NCBI GenBank assembly: GCA_030267565.1
Contig: BRXU01000018.1
Coordinates: forward strand, 2,600,901-2,664,900
From: Pleodorina starrii
Lineage: Eukaryota > Chlorophyta > Chlorophyceae > Chlamydomonadales > Volvocaceae
DNA length: 64,000 bases
Direction: 5' to 3'
Shown one piece after another: positions 18,801-27,715 of the stretch. The notes below the pieces were generated by a model. It was not told the origin of the DNA. It did not search any database and was given only the letters and a program-made list of their open reading frames with translations. Both the position numbers and the translations under genes were made by a program. Positions within the stretch are counted from its first letter, which is position 1. Each line of letters opens with the position of its first letter.

Positions 18801-21800
18801 GACCCGGGAAGCCCATGGGGGGCCCTGGGAGCGCCTGGGGGGGGGGGCCTGGGGGGCCCTGGGAGGATCTTGAGGGGCTTCTTGAGTCCTGGAGAGGCTT
18901 AGTGGGGCATAAGCGGGACTGGAGAGCGCCTGGGGGGGCCTTGGGGGGATCTCGGGGGGCCCTGGGGGGCCTTTAGGGACCTGCACGGGCCTGGGGGGCT
19001 TTTGGAGGCCTTTGGGGGGCCCCGCGGGACCCGGGAAGCCCATGGGGGGCCCTGGGAGCGCCTGGGGGGGGGGGCCTGGGGGGCCCTGGGAGGATCTTGA
19101 GGGGCTTCTTGAGTCCTGGAGAGGCTTAGTGGGGCCTAAGCGGGACTGGAGAGCGCCTGGGGGGGCCTTGGGGGGATCTCGGGGGGCCCTGGGGGGCCTT
19201 TAGGGACCTGCACGGGCCTGGGGGGCTTTTGGAGGCCTTTGGGGGCCCCGCGGGACCCGGGAGGGCCATGGTGGGCTTTGAGGAGCCCTGGGAGCGCCTG
19301 GGGGAGGCCTGGGGGGCCCTGGGAGGATCTTTAGGGGACTGTTGAGTCCTGGAGAGGCTTAGTGGGGCCTAAGCGGGACTGGAGAGCGCCTGGGGGGGCC
19401 TTGGGGGGATCTCGGGGGGCCCTGGGGGGCCTTTAGGGACCTGCACGGGCCTGGGGGGCTTTTGGAGGCCTTTGGGGGCCCCGCGGGACCCGGGAGGGCC
19501 ATGGTGGGCTTTGAGGAGCCCTGGGAGCGCCTGGGGGAGGCCTGGGGGGCCCTGGGAGGATCTTGAGGGGCTTGTTGAATCCTGGAGAGGCTTAGTGGGG
19601 CCTAAGCGGGACTGGAGAGCGCCTGGGGGGGCCTTGGGGGGATCTCGGGGGGCCCTGGGGGGCCTTTAGGGACCTGCACGGGCCTGGGGGGCTTTTGGAG
19701 GCCTTTGAGGGGCCCCGCGGGACCCGGGAAGGCCATGGGAGGCTATGAGGGGCCCTGGGAGCGCCTGGGGGGGGGCCTGGGGGGCCCTGGGAGGATCTTG
19801 AGGGGCTTGTTGAGTCCTGGAGAGGCTTCGTGGGTCCTAAGCGAGCCTGAAGAGCGCCTGGGGGGGCCTTGGGGGGAATCTCGGGGGGCCCTGGGGGGCT
19901 TTTAGGGACCTGCACGGGCCTGGGGGGCTCTGGGAGGCCTTTGGGGGGCCCCGCGGGACCCGGGAAGGCCATGGTGGGCTTTGAGGGGCCCTGGGAGCGC
20001 CTGGGGGAGGCCTGGGGGGCCCTGGGAGGATCTTGAGGGGCTTGTTGAGTCCTGGAGAGGCTTAGTGGGGCCTAAGCGGGACTGGAGAGCGCCTGGGGGG
20101 GCCTTGGGGGGAATCTCGGGGGGCCCTGGGGGGCCTTTAGGGACCTGCACGGGCCTGGGGGGCTTTTGGTGGCCTTTGAGGGGCCCCGCGGGACCCGGGA
20201 AGGCCATGGTGGGCTTTGAGGAGCCCTGGGAGCGCCTGGGGGAGGCCTGGGGGGCCCTGGGAGGATCTTTAGGGGCTTGTTGAGTCCTGGAGAGGCTTAG
20301 TGGGGCCTAAGCGGGACTGGAGAGCGCCTGGGGGGGCCTTGGGGGGATCTCGGGGGGCCCTGGGGGGCCTTTAGGGACCTGCACGGGCCTGGGGGGCTTT
20401 TGGAGGCCTTTGAGGGGCCCCGCGGGACCCGGGAAGGCCATGGGGGGCTATGAGGGGCCCTGGGAATGCCTTGGGGGGGGGCCTGGGGGGCCCTGGGAGG
20501 ATCTTGAGGGGCTTGTTGAGTCCTGGAGAGGCTTAATGGGGCCTAAGCGGGACTGGAGAGCGCCTGGGGGGGCCTTGGGGGGATCTCGGGGGGCCCTGGG
20601 GGGCCTTTAGGGACCTGCACGGGCCTGGGGGGCTTTTGGAGGCCTTTGGGGGGCCCCGCGGGACCCGGGAAGCCCATGGGGGGCCCTGGGAGCGCCTGGG
20701 GGGGGGCCTGGGGGGCCCTGGGAGGATCTTGAGGGGCTTCTTGAGTCCTGGAGAGGCTTAGTGGGGCCTAAGCGGGACTGGAGAGCGCCTGGGGGGGCCT
20801 TGGGGGGATCTCGGGGGGCCCTGGGGGGCCTTTAGGGACCTGCACGGGCCTGGGGGGCTTTTGGAGGCCTTTGGGGGCCCCGCGGGACCCGGGAGGGCCA
20901 TGGTGGGCTTTGAGGAGCCCTGGGAGCGCCTGGGGGAGGCCTGGGGGGCCCTGGGAGGATCTTTAGGGGCTTGTTGAGTCCTGGAGAGGCTTAGTGGGGC
21001 CTAAGCGGGACTGGAGAGCGCCTGGGGGGGCCTTGGGGGGATCTCGGGGGGCCCTGGGGGGCCTTTAGGGACCTGCACGGGCCTGGGGGGCTTTTGGAGG
21101 CCTTTGGGGGCCCCGCGGGACCCGGGAGGGCCATGGTGGGCTTTGAGGAGCCCTGGGAGCGCCTGGGGGAGGCCTGGGGGGCCCTGGGAGGATCTTGAGG
21201 GGCTTGTTGAGTCCTGGAGAGGCTTAGTGGGGCCTAAGCGGGACTGGAGAGCGCCTGGGGGGGCCTTGGGGGGAATCTCGGGGGGCCCTGGGGGGCCTTT
21301 AGGGACCTGCACGGGCCTGGGGGGCTTTTGGTGGCCTTTGAGGGGCCCCGCGGGACCCGGGAAGGCCATGGTGGGCTTTGAGGAGCCCTGGGAGCGCCTG
21401 GGGGAGGCCTGGGGGGCCCTGGGAGGATCTTTAGGGGCTTGTTGAGTCCTGGAGAGGCTTAGTGGGGCCTAAGCGGGACTGGAGAGCGCCTGGGGGGGCC
21501 TTGGGGGGATCTCGGGGGGCCCTGGGGGGCCTTTAGGGACCTGCACGGGCCTGGGGGGCTTTTGGAGGCCTTTGAGGGGCCCCGCGGGACCCGGGAAGGC
21601 CATGGGGGGCTATGAGGGGCCCTGGGAATGCCTTGGGGGGGGCCTGGGGGCCCTGGGAGGATCTTGAGGGGCTTGTTGAGTCCTGGAGAGGCTTAGTGGG
21701 GCCTAAGCGGGACTGGAGAGCGCCTGGGGGGGCCTTGGGGGGATCTCGGGGGGCCCTGGGGGGCCTTTAGGGACCTGCACGGGCCTGGGGGGCTTTTGGA

Positions 21801-23705
21801 GGCCTTTGGGGGGCCCCGCGGGACCCGGGAAGCCCATGGGGGGCCCTGGGAGCGCCTGGGGGGGGGGCCTGGGGGGCCCTGGGAGGATCTTGAGGGGCTT
21901 CTTGAGTCCTGGAGAGGCTTAGTGGGGCCTAAGCGGGACTGGAGAGCGCCTGGGGGGGCCTTGGGGGGATCTCGGGGGGCCCTGGGGGGCCTTTAGGGAC
22001 CTGCACGGGCCTGGGGGGCTTTTGGAGGCCTTTGGGGGGCCCCGCGGGACCCGGGAAGCCCATGGGGGGCCCTGGGAGCGCCTGGGGGGGGGGCCTGGGG
22101 GGCCCTGGGAGGATCTTGAGGGGCTTCTTGAGTCCTGGAGAGGCTTAGTGGGGCCTAAGCGGGACTGGAGAGCGCCTGGGGGGGCCTTGGGGGGATCTCG
22201 GGGGGCCCTGGGGGGCCTTTAGGGACCTGCACGGGCCTGGGGGGCTTTTGGAGGCCTTTGGGGGCCCCGCGGGACCCGGGAGGGCCATGGTGGGCTTTGA
22301 GGAGCCCTGGGAGCGCCTGGGGGAGGCCTGGGGGGCCCTGGGAGGATCTTGAGGGGCTTGTTGAATCCTGGAGAGGCTTAGTGGGGCCTAAGCGGGACTG
22401 GAGAGCGCCTGGGGGGGCCTTGGGGGGATCTCGGGGGGCCCTGGGGGGCCTTTAGGGACCTGCACGGGCCTGGGGGGCTTTTGGAGGCCTTTGAGGGGCC
22501 CCGCGGGACCCGGGAAGGCCATGGGAGGCTATGAGGGGCCCTGGGAGCGCCTGGGGGGGGCCTGGGGGGCCCTGGGAGGATCTTGAGGGGCTTGTTGAGT
22601 CCTGGAGAGGCTTAGTGGGGCCTAAGCGGGACTGGAGAGCGCCTGGGGGGGCCTTGGGGGGATCTCGGGGGGCCCTGGGGGGCCTTTAGGGACCTGCACG
22701 GGCCTGGGGGGCTTTTGGAGGCCTTTGAGGGGCCCCGCGGGACCCGGGAAGGCCATGGGAGGCTATGAGGGGCCCTGGGAGCGCCTGGGGGGGGGCCTGG
22801 GGGGCCCTGGGAGGATCTTGAGGGGCTTGTTGAGTCCTGGAGAGGCTTCGTGGGTCCTAAGCGAGCCTGAAGAGCGCCTGGGGGGGCCTTGGGGGGAATC
22901 TCGGGGGGCCCTGGGGGGCCTTTAGGGACCTGCACGGGCCTGGGGGGCTCTGGGAGGCCTTTGGGGGGCCCCACGGGACCCGGGAAGGCCATGGTGGGCT
23001 TTGAGGGGCCCTGGGAGCGCCTGGGGGAGGCCTGGGGGGCCCTGGGAGGATCTTGAGGGGCTTGTTGAGTCCTGGAGAGGCTTAGTGGGGCCTAAGCGGG
23101 ACTGGAGAGCGCCTGGGGGGGCCTTGGGGGGAATCTCGGGGGGCCCTGGGGGGCCTTTAGGGACCTGCACGGGCCTGGGGGGCTTTTGGAGGCCTTTGAG
23201 GGGCCCCGCGGGACCCGGGAAGGCCATGGTGGGCTTTGAGGAGCCCTGGGAGCGCCTGGGGGAGGCCTGGGGGGCCCTGGGAGGATCTTTAGGGGCTTGT
23301 TGAGTCCTGGAGAGGCTTAGTGGGGCCTAAGCGGGACTGGAGAGCGCCTGGGGGGGCCTTGGGGGGATCTCGGGGGGCCCTGGGGGGCCTTTAGGGACCT
23401 GCACAGGCCTGGGGGGCTTTTGGAGGCCTTTTGGGGGCCCCGCGGGACCCGGGAAGGCCATGGGGGGCTATGAGGGGCCCTGGGAATGCCTTGGGGGGGG
23501 GCCTGGGGGGCCCTGGGAGGATCTTGAGGGGCTTGTTGAGTCCTGGAGAGGCTTAGTGGGGCCTAAGCGGGACTGGAGAGCGCCTGGGGGGGCCTTGGGG
23601 GGATCTCGGGGGGCCCTGGGGGGCCTTTAGGGACCTGCACGGGCTTGGGGGGCTCTGGGAGGCCTTTTGGGGGCCCCGCGGGAGCCGGGAAGGCCATGGG
23701 GGCCC
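15845..23705 (+). repeat. G-rich satellite array, second block with 2.8-kb higher-order repeat
   Basis: Same monomers as the left block. The rare variant TTGTTGAATCC (normally GAGTCC) occurs at 16776, 19577 and 22363, spacings of 2801 and 2786 bp. The variant TTTAGGGGACTG recurs at about 16530 and 19331, also 2801 bp apart. The order of monomer types is the same around these markers, so about 12 monomers form a 2.8-kb higher-order unit. No gene is supported here. Confidence 0.95.
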
Positions 23706-23736
23706 TTTTTTTTCTGCGAGGGACGTTACAAGGACT
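23706..23736 (-). mobile_element. Element E micro-insertion (copy 1)
   Basis: A run of eight T followed by CTGCGAGGGACGTTACAAGGACT, flanked on both sides by GGGCCC. On the minus strand it is the last 23 bp of the E arm plus an A-run, so it looks like an extremely 5'-truncated retroposed copy of E. The same insertion recurs in the same monomer context nine more times in the window, so most copies were probably spread by satellite amplification. Confidence 0.7.
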
Positions 23737-23742
23737 GGGCCC

Positions 23743-23996
23743 TTTTTTTTTTTTTTTTTGAATTCCGGAGGAACCCGGACTCGGGACATGGGACACACAT
23801 GTTGTCTGGCGGCTCCACTGATGCTGCCACTTCTGCTGAGTAGCTAGCGTGCCAGGCTTCTGGGCGACTCCACGGGCCAGCTGGACGGTGCTGATGACTG
23901 TATGATGAGTCTTGTAAACCTCCGGACAGGACAAGGACAGGGGTGGGCACCCTCCTTTCTCATCACACCCCGGGTAATGGTCACTGACCGGTTTCC
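23743..23996 (-). mobile_element. Element X, retroposed 3' end (copy 1)
   Basis: Begins with 17 T, then GAATTCCGGAGGAACCCGG and about 220 bp of moderate-GC sequence including TTGTCTGGCGGCTCCACTG, ending near CACTGACCGGTTT. Read on the minus strand it is a 3' tail with a poly(A) run. It sits at the GGGCCC border of the E micro-insertion and is absent from the otherwise equal sites at 38.6 and 40.1 kb, so it came after E. I do not recognise a protein in it. Confidence 0.65.
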
Positions 23997-24157
23997 CTGG
24001 GCTTTGAGGGGCCCTGGGAGCGCCTGGGGGGGGCCTGGGGGGCCCTGGGAGGATCTTGAGGGGCTTCTTGAGTCCTGGAGAGGCTTAGTGGGGCCTAAGC
24101 GGGACTGGAGAGCGCCTGGGGGGGCCTTGGGGGGATCTCGGGGGGCCCTGGGGGGCC
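23997..24157 (+). repeat. Satellite monomer fragment between two X copies
   Basis: About 160 bp of ordinary satellite (GGCTTTGAGGGGCCCTGGG through GGCCCTGGGGGGCC), separating two X insertions. Confidence 0.9.
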
Positions 24158-24381
24158 TTTTTTTTTTTTAATTCCGGAGGAACCCGGACTCGGGACATGG
24201 GACACATATGTTGTCTGGCGGCTCCACTGATGCTGCCACTTCTGCTGAGTAGCTAGCGTGCCAGGCTTCTGGGCGACTCCACGGGCCAGCTGGACGGTGC
24301 TGATGACTGTATGATGAGTCTTGTAAACCTCCGGACAGGACAAGGACAGGGGTGGGCACCCTCCTTTCTCATCACACCCCG
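24158..24381 (-). mobile_element. Element X, retroposed 3' end (copy 2)
   Basis: Twelve T, then AATTCCGGAGGAACCCGG and about 200 bp almost identical to the copy at 23743, including CATATGTTGTCTGGCGGC in place of CACATGTTGTCTGG. The shared sequence ends at CATCACACCCCG; beyond it this copy continues into GAGGCGCCCCCGG and the LINE-like fragment. Two X insertions about 415 bp apart in the same orientation suggest a shared preference for GGCC/CCC sites or a local duplication. Confidence 0.65.
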
Positions 24382-24629
24382 AGGCGCCCCCGGCCCAACG
24401 CGCCTCCTCATGGCCAGTGGAATACCAGCTGCTGGGGCTTTGGGACTCGGTCCAGTGCCAGGGCCTGCACCCCACCCCCGGGCACGTGCGCTCCTTCATT
24501 GTCGCTGCTCTGGGCCAACTGCAGCAGGCCCGAACCCAAATCGCCCGCCACGACGGCCGCCCCTCCCGACGGGCGGCGCGTGGCGCGCAGCCATAAGGAC
24601 CGACGGGACCGCGCCCACCTTCAAGCTCC
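24382..24629 (+). pseudogene. LINE-like coding fragment, truncated
   Basis: On the + strand one frame reads WPVEYQLLGLWDSVQC and stays open for about 60 residues. The first 56 bases (CCTCCTCATGGCCAGTGG onward) are nearly identical to the start of the LINE fragment at 43319; the two then diverge completely. It is therefore either a mosaic or a diverged paralogue of the same LINE protein. It is cut on the right by the T-run of the E palindrome. No catalytic motif is visible in so short a piece. Confidence 0.45.
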
Positions 24630-25215
24630 TTTTTTTTTTTTTCTGCGAGGGACGTTACAAGGACTGGGAAAGCGAAGCCCAACGGGCAAGCCGAGCAAGA
24701 CCGGCAAGCCGCAACAGCCTGGCAAGAAGCCCAAAAAACCACCGCAAGGAGCCAAGGAGAGAGAAAAAGCCAAGCCACGCCTAAACTCGCAGACAGGACA
24801 GGGACAGGGACGGGGGCAGCAAGGGGCCAGGAGCCACTGCTGCACGGGCGGCACACACGGCCACCCCTACCTCCAAGACACCGAGGAGGGAACTGAAACC
24901 AACACCAGGGCCCAACACCAGGGCCAAACCCCAGGGCCCAACACCAGGGCCAACACCACGGCCCAACACCAGGGCCAACCCCACAGCCCAACACCAGGGC
25001 CCAACACCAGGGCCCAAAACCAGAGCCAACACCACGGCCCAACACCAGGGCCAAAACCACGGCCCAACACCCGGGCCAGCACCACGGACCAACAACAGGG
25101 CCCGTCACCGGAGACAAGCCCCAGGGATGGGCAAAGGCCCCAACAGCGACCACAGCGACAACACAACCACAACCTGCACAACCTCAACAGCCAAGGGGCG
25201 AACCCTACACCCTGG
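24630..25215 (-). mobile_element. Element E, left arm of palindrome (copy 1)
   Basis: Thirteen T, then a 573-bp arm from CTGCGAGGG to CACCCTGG. It is an inverted copy of 26314-26886 with about four mismatches noted by eye. On the minus strand it ends in CCCTCGCAG plus A-run, like the tail of a non-LTR retroposon. On the + strand it gives lysine- and proline-rich open frames followed by a Gln/Thr/Pro tract. It contains a 12-13-bp minisatellite (24900-25080). Which strand is sense is not settled by the sequence. Confidence 0.75.
24900..25085 (+). repeat. 12-13-bp minisatellite (AACACCAGGGCC) in the E arm
   Basis: About fifteen imperfect copies of AACACCAGGGCCC alternating with AACACCACGGCCC and close variants. 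The inverted and direct copies of the arm carry the same array as GGCCCTGGTGTTG on the + strand. It accounts for the repetitive open frames seen here. Confidence 0.9.
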
Positions 25216-26313
25216 ATGCCTTCGAAGCCTCCTGGGCGCATGAAGGCATCCTCTGCTCCGTGCAGCGGGTGGCTGGCAGCAGCCCGCGTCTGCAGGTTCA
25301 TCTGTCCCGGGTGGCCCCGGTCCCAGCACCACAGGCACCCGCCGGGGGCGCCCAGGCAGCACAGCAGGTCTCCCCATCCGGGTCAGCCCAGCCAGGCAGC
25401 AGCTCAGCTGACAGGGCAGCCGGGGCCGTCGTGAGCGGGGTGTTGGGAGTGGGGGATCTCGGTGTCTGAGGTCCTTAGGGTGCGAGGGGCCTCGAGGGTG
25501 GGGGGAGTGCGGTGCGGGTTGCCTAGGGAGGGGGGTGCGGTGCGGGGCTTGCTGTGGGTGGGGCCGGAGGGGGTCTTGGGGGTCGGGGGAGCTTAGGAGC
25601 AGGGTTGGTGTGGTGCAGGCTGCCGCGGGAGGCAGGTGCGGTTCGGAGGCTGCTGTCTTGAGGGGTCGCCCCCTGTGTGGGGTCTGTGGGTGTTTTGTCG
25701 CTGGCGCTCTCGTGCCTTGGTCTCTGACCCGGCGGTGCTGCCCCTGCGGCCTGGAGGGGGGGGTTCTTGGGAGTGGGGTGCGTGTGGCGCCGGGGGGTCT
25801 GGGGAGGGTTTCGGGGGGGGACTGGGGAGGGGCGGGGGGGCTTCGGTGCAGGGTTGGTGTGGTGCAGGCCGCCGTGGGAGGCAGGTGCGGTTCGGGGGTC
25901 GCCCCCAGGGTGGGGTCTGCGGGTGTCTTGTCGCCGGCGCGCTTGTGCCCTGGCTTCCAGCCAGGCAGTGTTGCCCCTGCTGCGCCCGTGGGGGTTCTTG
26001 GGAGCCGGGGGGACGTGGGAGTGAGGTTCCTGCGGTGCGGGGTGTCTTGGGAGGGAGGTGTGTCTTCGGGCCTGCTGTCTTACGGGGACGCCCCCAGGGT
26101 GGGGTCGGTTGTTGTTTGTCTCCGGTGCACTTGTGTGGCACCGTCCCTGCGGCTTTTGTGGCTCTGGGAGGCGGTTTCGGTGGTGCGGGGTCCTCTTCGG
26201 GCGTGCTGTGGGTTTTCTGTTTTCTCTGGTGCTCCCCGGTGGGGGGGGGCTCGTTTTGCCCTGGTTCGCTGCGGCGGTTGCCCGGTTTTGTTTGTTGTTC
26301 CTGTTGCTGTCGC
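25216..26313. mobile_element. Core of the E palindrome (copy 1)
   Basis: 1098 bp lying between the two inverted arms. Near its left end the + strand reads PYTLDAFEASWAHEGILC, in frame with the end of the arm, open to a TGA near 25469. The rest (about 25580-26230) is G/T-rich on the + strand and made of three diverged repeats sharing GGGGTCTGTGGGTG or GGGGTCGGTTGTTG words at about 25680, 25910 and 26100. A long minus-strand Pro/His-rich frame spans this part and reads into the right arm, but I cannot assign it to a family. A 40-bp stretch at 26275-26313 is shared with the direct arm copy at 27095. Confidence 0.6.
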
Positions 26314-26895
26314 CCAGGGTGTAGGGTTCGCCCCTTGGCTGTTGAGGTTGTGCAGGTTGTGGTTGTGTTGTCGCTGTGGTCACTGTTGGGGCCTTTGCCC
26401 ATCCCTGGGGCTTGTCTCCGGTGACGGGCCCTGTTGTTGGTCCGTGGTGCTGGCCCGGGTGTTGGGCCGTGGTTTTGGCCCTGGTGTTGGGCCGTGGTGT
26501 TGGCTCTGGTTTTGGGCCCTGGTGTTGGGCCCTGGTGTTGGGCTGTGGGGTTGGCCCTGGTGTTGGGCCGTGGTGTTGGCCCTGGTGTTGGGCCCTGGGG
26601 TTTGGCCCTGGTGTTGGGCCCTGGTGTTGGTTTCAGTTCCCTCCTCGGTGTCTTGGAGGTAGGGGTGGCCGTGTGTGCCGCCCGTGCAGCAGTGGCTCCT
26701 GGCCCCTTGCTGCCCCCGTCCCTGTCCCTGTCCTGTCTGCGAGTTTAGGTGTTGCTTGGCTTTTTCTCTCTCCTTGGCTCCTTGCGGTGGTTTTTTGGGC
26801 TTCTTGCCAGGCTGTTGCGGCTTGCCGGTCTTGCTCGGCCTGCCCGTTGGGCTTCGCTTTCCCAGTCCTTGTAACGTCCCTCGCAGAAAAAAAAA
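26314..26895 (+). mobile_element. Element E, right arm of palindrome (copy 1)
   Basis: 573-bp inverted counterpart of 24643-25215, ending CCCTCGCAG followed by nine A. Differences from the left arm that I could see are single bases, e.g. GGTCACTG for GGTCGCTG and TTAGGTGTTGC for TTAGGCGTGGC. The outer T-run and outer A-run make the whole 24630-26895 unit symmetric. Confidence 0.75.
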
Positions 26896-27003
26896 TGGTC
26901 ACTGACCGGTTTCGATCCCGGGATCCCGGGGGGAATTGCAAGGTTTCCCTGTTGCCGGCCAATGTACCATTGCCTACTTCTGTGGGGCGCAGGTAAGTTT
27001 GTG
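26896..27003 (+). other. Exon-like segment with consensus splice donor (copy 1)
   Basis: 108 bp of non-satellite, non-E sequence between an A-run and satellite. It begins TGGTCACTGACCGGTTTC (the first part is also found at the end of element X), passes through CCCGGGATCCCGGG, and ends GGGGCGCAG/GTAAGTTTGTG. CAG/GTAAGT (GT at 26993) is a perfect 5' splice-site consensus. The preceding frame can read VAGQCTIAYFCGAQ. It could be a captured exon end or part of an element leader; too short to assign. Confidence 0.35.
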
Positions 27004-27077
27004 AGGGACCTGCACGGGCCTGGGGGGCTTTTGGAGGCCTTTGGGGGGCCCCGCGGGACCCGGGAAGCCCATGGGGA
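27004..27077 (+). repeat. Satellite fragment
   Basis: About 74 bp of ordinary monomer (GGACCTGCACGGGCC to AAGCCCATGGGG) between the exon-like segment and the direct E arm copy. Confidence 0.9.
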
Positions 27078-27715
27078 CGGTTGCCCGGTTGTGACGGTTG
27101 CCCGGTTTTGTTTGTTGTTCCTGTTGCTGTCGCCCAGGGTGTAGGGTTCGCCCCTTGGCTGTTGAGGTTGTGCAGGTTGTGGTTGTGTTGACGCTGTGGT
27201 CGTTGTTGGGGCCTTTGCCCATCCCTGGGGCTTGTCCCCGGTGACGGGCCCTGTTGTTGGTCCGTGGTGCTGGCCCGGGTGTTGGGCCGTGGTTTTGGCC
27301 CTGGTGTTGGGCCGTGGTGTTGGCTCTGGTTTTGGGCCCTGGTGTTGGGCCCTGGTGTTGGGCTGTGGGGTTGGCCCTGGTGTTGGGCCGTGGTGTTGGC
27401 CCTGGTGTTGGGCCCTGGGGTTTGGCCCTGGTGTTGGGCCCTGGTGTTGGGTTCGGTTCCCTCCTCGGTGTCTTGGAGGTAGGGGTGGCCGTGTGTGCCG
27501 CCCGTGCAGCAGTGGCTCCTGGCCTCTTGCTGCCCCCGTCCCTGTCCCTGTCCTGTCTGCGAGTTTAGGTGTTGCTTGGCTTTTTCTCTCTCCTCGGCTC
27601 CTTGTGGTGGTTTTTTGGGCTTCTTGCCAGGCTGTTGTGGCTTGCCGGTCTTGCTCGGCTTGCCCGTTGGGCTTCGCTTTCCCAGTCCTTGTAACGTCCC
27701 TCGCAGAAAAAAAAA
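27078..27715 (+). mobile_element. Element E, direct third arm copy (copy 1)
   Basis: Same sequence and orientation as 26275-26895, ending CCCTCGCAG plus nine A, and extending about 40 bp further inward than the palindrome arm. A short duplicated word (CGGTTGCCCGGTT) sits at its left edge. Its right border falls directly on the satellite word GGGGGGCTATGAGG. It behaves like an independent 5'-truncated insertion. Confidence 0.7.

Noticed and set aside
23743..24381. Element X as a protein-coding retroposon on the minus strand
   Set aside because: A frame reads through it, but only because stops are sparse; no RT, zinc-finger or other motif is visible, so it is kept as a 3' tail only.
24630..24642. 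T-run plus CTGCGAG as a 3' splice site (polypyrimidine tract)
   Set aside because: It ends GAG rather than CAG and the identical word occurs as isolated short insertions between GGGCCC duplications, which fits a retroposon tail better.
24781..25301. Repetitive Gly-Pro-Gly-Val/Trp-Cys frames in the E arms (both orientations, several copies)
   Set aside because: Direct translation of the 12-13-bp minisatellite; all three frames give similar repeats, so no coding claim.
24630..26895. DNA transposon with terminal inverted repeats and transposase
   Set aside because: Outer T- and A-runs, variable in length, replace defined transposon ends; no transposase-like reading in the core and no consistent target duplication seen.
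26905..26945. Possible tRNA/SINE B-box in CCGGTTTCGATCCCGGG
   Set aside because: The word has an extra T relative to the B-box, and I could not draw an acceptor or anticodon arm around it.
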